NCBI GenBank assembly: GCA_031282095.1
Contig: JAITEJ010000011.1
Location: forward strand, 1 to 11,664
Direction of reading: 5' to 3'
From: Clostridiales bacterium
Lineage (GTDB): Bacteria > Bacillota_A > Clostridia > Christensenellales > CAG-917
Length of the DNA: 11,664 nt
A program made the translations under genes and the position numbers. Position 1 is the first letter of the stretch; every line of letters starts with the position of its first letter. Positions 7,005 to 11,664 of the stretch are shown here, in pieces. A model generated the notes under the pieces. That model was given only the letters and a program-made list of their open reading frames with translations, ran no database searches and had not been told where the DNA came from.

Positions 7005-7283
7005 CCATGAATTCGGCAAAACTGAAAATGACCAAAATAGAAACATTGTCGGCGGCAGTCGTTTCTGCGAGAAAAGAAGTAACACATGAGTTAATAAAAG
7101 ACACGTTTCCGCACGGCAATGCATTCGTCGCATTTGCAGCGGACGTCGGAAACAGATAAAGATTGAAAACGGAATATTGCCGGCGGCAATCGTTTTTATC
7201 GGAAAAGAGGTAACCTATGAGTAAAATAACCGACGCTTTCAAAAACGGAAAGGCATTCATCGCATTTGTGACGGGCGGCGATC
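7005..7283. repeat. tandem duplicate of the trpA translation start (period 131 bp)
   Basis: The segment about 7050-7136 realigns with about 7177-7268. Shared blocks include CGGCGGCAGTCGTTT/CGGCGGCAATCGTTT, GAAAAGAAGTAACACATGAG/GAAAAGAGGTAACCTATGAG and GCATTCGTCGCATTTG/GCATTCATCGCATTTG. The copied ATG is at 7086, the working one at 7217. A truncated third copy probably lies at 7005-7050 (CCCATGAATTCGG; TGAAAATGACCAAAATAGAAACATTG against TGAAAACGGAATATTG). The array accounts for the whole trpB-trpA spacer. Confidence 0.9.
7007..7159 (+). pseudogene. 50-codon ORF built from a decayed trpA start
   Basis: An ATG four bases after the trpB stop opens a 50-residue frame. Its second half, IKDTFPHGNAFVAFAADVG, mirrors the TrpA N-terminus ITDAFKNGKAFIAFVTGGD. 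The corresponding copy of the trpA ATG itself (7086) is out of this frame because of a one-base deletion and would read only MS before a stop. No clear SD precedes 7007. I consider it a relic; ribosomes could still reinitiate here after trpB and so bridge to trpA. Confidence 0.4.
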
Positions 7284-7993
7284 CCTCCGTCGAAAAAACC
7301 GAGGAGCTCGTAATCGGCATGGCCGAAGCGGGCGCGGATATAATCGAGATCGGAATTCCTTTTTCCGACCCTATCGCGGAGGGCGAAGTGATTCAGCGCG
7401 CCAACATAAGGGCGTTGGAAGACGGAACATCCGTAGAAACGCTGTTTACGGCGGTAAAAAACATTCGCGAAAAAACCTCTGTTCCGCTGCTGTTTCTCAC
7501 CTATCTCAATCCCGTGTTCCGCTACGGCTACGAAGAGTTTTGCAAAAGATGCGCCTTAACGGGCGTTGACGGACTTATCATACCCGATATGCCCTACGAA
7601 GAGCAAGGAGAGTTGAAACAAATCGCGAGAGCGCACGGCGTAGACCTCATATCCTTGATATCGCCCACATCGGAAGAGCGCATAGCGAAAATCGCGGGAG
7701 ACGCGGACGGCTTTTTGTACATAGTGTCCTCTATGGGCGTTACGGGCGTGCGAAGCGAAATTACCACCGATCTCACGGCAATCATTTCCGCCGCGCGGTC
7801 GGCGTCTTCCGTACCCGCGGCGGTAGGTTTCGGCATCAGCTCTCCCGAACAAGCGGCGGAGATAAGCAAAACCGCGGACGGCGTCATAATAGGCAGCGCG
7901 ATAGTCAAGATAGTGGAACGGTACGGAGAAAACTCTCTGAAACCCGTACAAGAATATGTGCGGTCGATCAAGGAAGCAATACAACGGGAATAA
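7217..7993 (+). CDS. trpA: tryptophan synthase alpha chain
   Basis: Cleaves indole-3-glycerol phosphate to indole and glyceraldehyde-3-phosphate; the indole is channelled to TrpB. 258 residues, a TIM barrel of usual size. FVTGGDPS (17-24), IEIGIPFSDP (43-52) with catalytic Glu44, and IAEGEVIQRA (53-62), in which Glu55 stands where enteric TrpA has catalytic Asp60; Glu at this site is common in Clostridia to my knowledge. Further motifs are FLTYLNP, IIPDMPYEE, the loop SSMGVTGVRSEI, GFGIS and IIGSAIVKIVERYG. AGAGG six bases upstream fixes ATG 7217. Last gene of the operon. Both its start and its end have been copied into the flanking spacers. Confidence 0.97.
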   Translation: MSKITDAFKNGKAFIAFVTGGDPSVEKTEELVIGMAEAGADIIEIGIPFSDPIAEGEVIQRANIRALEDGTSVETLFTAVKNIREKTSVPLLFLTYLNPVFRYGYEEFCKRCALTGVDGLIIPDMPYEEQGELKQIARAHGVDLISLISPTSEERIAKIAGDADGFLYIVSSMGVTGVRSEITTDLTAIISAARSASSVPAAVGFGISSPEQAAEISKTADGVIIGSAIVKIVERYGENSLKPVQEYVRSIKEAIQRE

Positions 7994-8371
7994 GTTTTTT
8001 AAAGCAACGGCGTTCCAATCGGTAAAATATGCCCGAATACGCGCGAAAATATGCGCGGTCGGTTAGTAAAACCATAAGGCGGAGGAATTTTTCTTAAACG
8101 TCGCGTTCCAATCGGTAAATTTTCGGAATTCGTGCCAAAATACGCGCGGTCGGTTAGCAAAACCATAAGGCGGAGGAATTTTTCTTAAACGTTACGTTCC
8201 AATAGGTAAATTTTCGGAATTCGTGCCAAAATACGCGCGGTCGGTTAGTAAAACCATAAAGCGGAGGAATTTTTCTTAAGCGTCGCGTTTCAATCGGTAA
8301 AGTATTCCCGAATACGCGCGAAAATATGCGCGTTCAGTTGAGCAAGTCATTAAAACGGCGGCGTTTCAATA
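7918..8371. repeat. tandem array of the trpA 3' end, about 91-95 bp period
   Basis: Units begin with CGTT(C/T)CAAT at 8011, 8104, 8195 and 8286, with a last partial start at 8362 inside the terminator. The trpA end is the zero copy: ATATGTGCGGTCGATCAAGG (7954) corresponds to ATATGCGCGGTCGG (8049), and the GGGAATAAGTTTTTTAAA around the stop corresponds to GGAGGAATTTTTCTTAAA in the units. Units 2 and 3 are nearly identical and share GGAATTCGTGCCAAAATACG. Units 1 and 4 share CCCGAATACGCGCGAAAATA. Unit 4 is shortened (76 bp). Units 1-3 contain a GGCGGAGGA or AGCGGAGGA SD-like string, but no start codon or ORF follows it. Confidence 0.93.
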
Positions 8372-8395
8372 GAAACGCCGCTGTCTCGTGTATTT
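8358..8395 (+). terminator. hairpin terminator of the trp operon
   Basis: GCGGCGTTTC-AATA-GAAACGCCGC is a perfect 10-bp stem with a 4-base loop (8358-8381). The following stretch (TGTCTCGTGTATTTT) is only moderately T-rich, so termination may be incomplete. A TAAAA precedes the stem, so it may also work on the minus strand. Its left arm coincides with the beginning of what would be the next trpA repeat unit (CGTTTCAAT). Confidence 0.7.
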
Positions 8396-8458
8396 TGACG
8401 GTCTCTTGAACAAATTCTTTAAAATCCGAATTTGATGTGTAAAAATTGAAAATAGCTC

Positions 8459-8487
8459 TTGACAATTACCGCGGTATATGGTATAAA
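8459..8487 (+). promoter_or_regulatory. sigma-A-type promoter of the acyltransferase gene
   Basis: TTGACA (8459-8464), a 17-bp spacer, and TATAAA (8482-8487) preceded by an extended -10 TG (8479-8480). Transcription should start near 8494, about 30 bases before the ATG at 8526. This is the best promoter in the window. Confidence 0.85.
8467..8476. promoter_or_regulatory. possible operator between -35 and -10
   Basis: TACCGCGGTA is a perfect 10-base palindrome lying wholly in the promoter spacer, where a bound repressor would exclude RNA polymerase. It is followed by GGTATATGGTATA, which repeats GGTATA. No regulator gene is visible in the window, so the site is an inference from position and symmetry. 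Confidence 0.4.
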
Positions 8488-8525
8488 CAAAACAAGCGTT
8501 GCTGGGGGGAACGCAAGGAGTAGAT

Positions 8526-9818
8526 ATGCCCAAAAAACACAAGGCGGAAATGTGGGACACCGTTCAGAAGTTCTTTGAGAACTACAACGATCACATGATG
8601 CATGTAATCATCGAGTTAGACGATCGGCTCGACATTGACAGATTTAAGCAAGCTTTTTTACAATTGCTCGACATTTTCCCGATATTCCGTTGCAAATATA
8701 AGGCGGGACCGATACGCGCTCATTGGATAGCGCAGCCTTTTACGTTGAACGATATGTTCCAAATCGTGGAAAACGGTTCAAAACGGGAAATGATGAATTT
8801 TCTCTCGAACAGAATTAATGAAGAAAAAGGCCCGCAAATCAAAATCGCGGTTTTCAGGGGCGAAAAGCAAGATAACATCTGCATGTTGATAAATCATATG
8901 CTGTTCGACGGCAACAATCTGAAGGAAGTGCTGTATCTGCTGTCGAGATGTTATGAAAACCTCGCGAAAGATCCCCGTTACACTGACCCGTTCAAGAGCG
9001 GCAGCCGCGCCTTTAAGCAGCTCTATAAGGATTTTAAGCTAAGCGATAAGCTCAAATCCGCCTTAATGATGAATTACGGTCAAAAAAATACCGAGAAGCA
9101 CGGTTTTCCGTACGAAAAAAGCTTATATGCCTCGCCGCGTTTCGTGTTGCACGACTATATGCCCTCCGACTTTAAGATTATGCGCGATTTCGGAAAGCTT
9201 TACGGCAGCACCTTTAACGACGTGTTTCTGACCGTATATTCCCGCGCAATGGCGCGCGTTATCGCGCCCGAAAAAGCCGTGCCGTTGGAATTAGACTGTA
9301 TAGTCGATTTACGCCGCTATCTGAAAAATAAGCAGACGAAGGGCTTGACGAATTTCGTTTCTAAGGTCATCTGCCAAACGGATAATCCGCCGGACGAGGA
9401 TCTTGTAACCGCCGTACAAAAAATGACGGAGCAGATGAACAAAAATAAAGCGTCTTATCCGGGGCTTCAAGGTTTGGCATTGTTGCGCTTTGCGTTCTTC
9501 ACCCTGCCCTATCCGATCGCCCGCGCCACCATGCGCAAGGTGTTTAACAATCCACTGGTCGCGCTCTCGAATATAGGAATCGTCGAAAACGACCGCGTAG
9601 TGTTCGACACTCCCGCCAGGGACGTTTTTATGACGGGTTCCATGAAATACACCCCTTATATTCAACTGTCCTGCAACTCTTACCGCGGCATTCTGCACTG
9701 TTGCGTGGCAATGCACGGCACCGACCGCGACGAAACCCGTATAAACGAAATGTACGCTTTTATGGATGCGGATCTTGAATATATGCGCGCCGCCCTCGCC
9801 GCACGCACGGCGGAATAA
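8526..9818 (+). CDS. condensation-domain-like (HxxxDG) acyltransferase
   Basis: A 430-residue protein of the chloramphenicol acetyltransferase/condensation-domain superfamily, close to proteins annotated as alcohol acetyltransferase or NRPS condensation-like. The catalytic HxxxDG is HMLFDG (124-129). The second half has the typical TFNDVFLTVYSRAM (229-242), VDLRRYL (260-266) and LSNIG (347-351) segments of the two-lobed fold. It has no carrier, adenylation or signal domain, and no clear membrane segment. It probably transfers an acyl group from CoA or a carrier to a hydroxyl or amine; donor and acceptor are unknown. ATG 8526 is chosen over an in-frame TTG at 8499 because AAGGAG lies five bases upstream and the promoter places the transcript start near 8494. 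It is its own transcription unit, between two terminators. Confidence 0.8.
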   Translation: MPKKHKAEMWDTVQKFFENYNDHMMHVIIELDDRLDIDRFKQAFLQLLDIFPIFRCKYKAGPIRAHWIAQPFTLNDMFQIVENGSKREMMNFLSNRINEEKGPQIKIAVFRGEKQDNICMLINHMLFDGNNLKEVLYLLSRCYENLAKDPRYTDPFKSGSRAFKQLYKDFKLSDKLKSALMMNYGQKNTEKHGFPYEKSLYASPRFVLHDYMPSDFKIMRDFGKLYGSTFNDVFLTVYSRAMARVIAPEKAVPLELDCIVDLRRYLKNKQTKGLTNFVSKVICQTDNPPDEDLVTAVQKMTEQMNKNKASYPGLQGLALLRFAFFTLPYPIARATMRKVFNNPLVALSNIGIVENDRVVFDTPARDVFMTGSMKYTPYIQLSCNSYRGILHCCVAMHGTDRDETRINEMYAFMDADLEYMRAALAARTAE

Positions 9819-10032
9819 ATTCCTTCCGTGTTCCGTTCTCGTCCGCAGGTAAAATTCGATATCGGAAATATATCCGGCGGGGAGTTTTTCGGAATCGCGA
9901 ATCATGCTCGGTGCATTTTCCGTCTGACCGGAACCGCATATCCGATAAGTAGTTGAACGAAACCGTAAATGCTTGCCGTTAAAGGCGGCAGCGTTCCTTT
10001 AAAAAACCTTACAATCCGAATTTAACGATTAT
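9819..10032. other. gene-free spacer, no recognised element
   Basis: I see no ORF with a ribosome-binding site, no RNA gene and no clear tandem repeat here, in contrast to the trp spacers. ATCCGAATTT near 10014 also occurs near 8425 upstream of the preceding gene, too short to interpret. Confidence 0.6.
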
Positions 10033-10083
10033 TAGGCCGCGCTTTATAAAAACGCGGCCTAGTTTTTAATTTTTTTATTTTTG
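10033..10083 (+). terminator. rho-independent terminator after the acyltransferase gene
   Basis: TAGGCCGCG (10033-10041) pairs perfectly with CGCGGCCTA (10053-10061) around an 11-base A/T-rich loop, followed directly by a long T-rich run (GTTTTTAATTTTTTTATTTTT). A textbook intrinsic terminator, 215 bases after the stop codon. Confidence 0.93.
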
Positions 10084-10097
10084 ACGGCGTATGGGGC

Positions 10098-10126
10098 TTG
10101 CGCGGCGTTAAATATTATGTTATACT
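10098..10126 (+). promoter_or_regulatory. promoter of the radical SAM gene
   Basis: TTGCGC (10098-10103), a 17-bp spacer, and TATACT (10121-10126) with an extended -10 TG (10118-10119). Transcription should start near 10133, leaving a short 5' UTR of about 40 bases. A TTGACG at 10081 is too far away to pair with this -10. Confidence 0.75.
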
Positions 10127-10173
10127 TTAAACATACAAATCAGATATGATTAGTATGAGAAGAGGTCGCAGGA

Positions 10174-11544
10174 ATGGACGCTATAAAAAAGCTTGAAATC
10201 CGGGTGCAAAATCAGATAAAAAGCGCTTTACCGTTGGATTCCGTGAAAAACGAAAAGGCATCCGTTTTCGACAGGCTCATCGGGCGCGTTATATCCAAAC
10301 CGGGGCGTGCGGAAACGCTTTTCGGAGAGGGAGAAATATTTCTTATAAAAGCCGCGCTGTATCTTACGGGAGTAAGCTTAGAGGAAAGCGCCCGCGAAAA
10401 CGTAGGCACCGTACATAAGGAACTTTTGGGAGTTTATCAATACGACCTCAATCACGGAAAAAAAGAAAGCGTACTGCCAAGCGAGCTTTCACTGCCGCAC
10501 GGCTTTCATGTGCCGATAAACGTAAATCAAAATGCGCCGTTCTCTCTCGAACGCGCCGGCGGAACGCTGTATTTAAAAGTCAACGGAATGCGGCTGTTTC
10601 CCGTGGAATACGAGCCTCGCCCGAAATTCTACGGCTTGAATACGAGCGACGATGTCCCCATGCGTTTTCTTGCGCAACACCGTTTGGGCGATGAACTTAT
10701 GGTGACGTACAACACTTATTGCCACACGTTAAAGCGCGGAGGACAGTGCCGTTTTTGCGCCTTGAATTCCAATAACGCGATAATTCCGAAACGCAACGGC
10801 TTTTTTATCCAAAAGCCGCGGCAGATAGCGGAGGTCGCGGAAGCGGCTTATACGGAGGGCGTCGTACGGCGTTTGGAAATTACCGGCGGAATACTGCCTA
10901 ACCGTGAAGAGGTCGATTTTATTATCGAAACGGGTAAGGCGGTATGCGAGAGGTTGGGAACAAAAAGTGTCCCCGGCGGACACGTCCTCGTGGCGGCGCC
11001 GACCGATTTTTCAAAAATCGAAGCGCTTAAAGAGGCCGGTTGGGAATACGTTTTCTTTAACTTGGAGGTTTGGAACGAACATCTCTTCCGCGGCTTATGT
11101 CCGGGAAAGGAGAGCATCGTCGGGCGGGACACATGGCTGAAAGCGCTCGACTATGCCGTGCAGGTTTTCGGTCCGCGTAATGTGCGAAGTATTTTAATCG
11201 CGGGTTTAGAGCCTTTTGACAGCTATTTCGAGGGGTTAAAGTACCTTACCGAACGAGGTATATATGCCGATCCGAGTCCGTTTATGCCCATGCCCGGCAG
11301 CCCTATGGAGGGACAAGGTTCGCCTACTGCTCAATGGCATATAAATTTGCTGGCGAGGACGCTGGACTATTGGGAAAGCGTGGGTTGGGACCTGCGCGAG
11401 GTGGCAAAGGACGGTTGGTTGTCCTTTAACGATTTGGCAAGATTGCGACTGTCCGTAAGGGATTTTGCCGCATCTCATTCGGACGCCGACATAACGAAAG
11501 ACATTCGCTATCGGCTTGCCGTTGAAGGAACATTAGATTTTTAA
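10174..11544 (+). CDS. variant radical SAM protein, function unknown
   Basis: 456 residues. The iron-sulfur motif is CHTLKRGGQCRFC (183-195), that is CX8CX2C instead of the canonical CX3CX2C. Motif variants are established elsewhere (HmdB CX5CX2C, Elp3 CX9CX2C). ITGGILP (236-242) fits the GGE-type SAM-binding segment, and NLEVWNEHLFRGLCPGK (296-312) and PFMPMPGSPM (369-378) are barrel segments seen in biotin-synthase-like and HmdB-like enzymes. The cluster motif starts only at residue 183, after a long N-terminal region that I do not recognise. A target substrate cannot be named. GAAGAGG lies about eight bases before the ATG. The gene has its own promoter, and no terminator separates it from the next gene (67-nt gap), so the two are probably co-transcribed. 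Confidence 0.85.
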   Translation: MDAIKKLEIRVQNQIKSALPLDSVKNEKASVFDRLIGRVISKPGRAETLFGEGEIFLIKAALYLTGVSLEESARENVGTVHKELLGVYQYDLNHGKKESVLPSELSLPHGFHVPINVNQNAPFSLERAGGTLYLKVNGMRLFPVEYEPRPKFYGLNTSDDVPMRFLAQHRLGDELMVTYNTYCHTLKRGGQCRFCALNSNNAIIPKRNGFFIQKPRQIAEVAEAAYTEGVVRRLEITGGILPNREEVDFIIETGKAVCERLGTKSVPGGHVLVAAPTDFSKIEALKEAGWEYVFFNLEVWNEHLFRGLCPGKESIVGRDTWLKALDYAVQVFGPRNVRSILIAGLEPFDSYFEGLKYLTERGIYADPSPFMPMPGSPMEGQGSPTAQWHINLLARTLDYWESVGWDLREVAKDGWLSFNDLARLRLSVRDFAASHSDADITKDIRYRLAVEGTLDF

Positions 11545-11611
11545 AGAAACCGCTTCTTATTATTCAAGCAAACGAATATTTTTAAGGTGTTTTCATAAGG
11601 AGGACAATATT

Positions 11612-11664
11612 ATGACAAGAAATGCGGAATATTACGCAAACGGACTGCGCCGGCTTATTCAATG
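11612..11664 (+). CDS. start of a further gene, possibly an M20-type metallohydrolase (partial)
   Basis: Only 17 complete codons are inside the window (MTRNAEYYANGLRRLIQ). A near-perfect SD (AAGGAGGA, 11598-11605) makes this a convincing start. The opening resembles the N-terminal helix of clostridial M20/M25/M40 metallohydrolases, which often read ...LSRMIQCETVS, but the residues that would decide it lie beyond the edge. The identity is a weak guess; the gene itself is solid. Confidence 0.6.
   Translation, partial: MTRNAEYYANGLRRLIQ

Noticed and set aside
1..8371. CRISPR array or insertion sequence as the explanation of the repeats
   Set aside because: The repeats have no unique equal-length spacers between short identical repeats, no cas genes, no terminal inverted repeats and no transposase. 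The units match the flanking gene ends.
181..8371. Assembly error as the cause of the tandem arrays
   Set aside because: Most copies differ at many positions and by indels, which collapsed or mis-joined reads would not produce. Only the near-identical 60-bp repeat (1-151) and trpA units 2-3 could be affected in copy number.
8499..8525. TTG start for the acyltransferase
   Set aside because: It lies only about five bases after the predicted transcript start and has no SD; ATG 8526 has AAGGAG.
9309..9905. 198-codon minus-strand frame
   Set aside because: It lies opposite the conserved acyltransferase coding region, with no SD or family signature; an antisense shadow.

Overview
The window carries a complete, single-strand tryptophan operon (trpE, trpG, trpD, trpC, trpF, trpB, trpA, bases 361-7993). 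It is followed by two independently promoted plus-strand genes, a condensation-type (HxxxDG) acyltransferase and an unusual radical SAM protein, and by the first 17 codons of a further gene cut by the window edge. Gene order, unfused Trp enzymes, purine-rich Shine-Dalgarno (SD) sites and sigma-A-type promoters (TTGACA-17-TATAAA, TTGCGC-17-TATACT) point to a bacterium of the Bacillota, most likely an uncultured member of class Clostridia. This placement is inference. The codons are rich in GCG, GCC and CGC, and G+C is about one half by eye. No tRNA, rRNA, CRISPR array, transposase or phage gene is visible.

Region by region: 1-151 is a 60-bp direct repeat (2.5 copies), and 181-360 is a degenerate 100-bp duplication leading into the trpE SD. 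trpE to trpA then follow. Only the trpG-trpD gap is short and ordinary (37 nt). The other spacers inside the operon are 180-290 nt long. 8011-8370 is a tandem array downstream of trpA, ending in a hairpin terminator. 8459-8525 holds promoter, possible operator and ribosome-binding site of the acyltransferase (8526-9818). 9819-10173 is a spacer with a strong terminator and a strong promoter, then the radical SAM gene (10174-11544) and the partial gene at 11612.

The seven Trp enzymes form the whole chorismate-to-tryptophan pathway: TrpE and TrpG make anthranilate, TrpD adds phosphoribose, TrpF isomerises, TrpC closes the indole ring, TrpA and TrpB finish. All keep their key catalytic residues. 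I see no T-box, trp leader peptide or attenuator upstream of trpE.

The most striking observation is in the spacers. Nearly every long spacer of the operon consists of decayed tandem copies of the edge of a neighbouring gene: the 3' end of trpE (E-G spacer), the start of trpC (D-C, less certain), the start of trpF (C-F, four copies including the real one), the 3' end of trpF (F-B), the start of trpA (B-A), and the 3' end of trpA (downstream, about five copies plus a remnant). The copies differ by many substitutions and small indels, so an assembly artefact is unlikely. The pattern suggests a lineage-specific process that repeatedly duplicates gene boundaries and lets the extra copies decay in the spacer, in some places donating the ribosome-binding site or terminator now in use.
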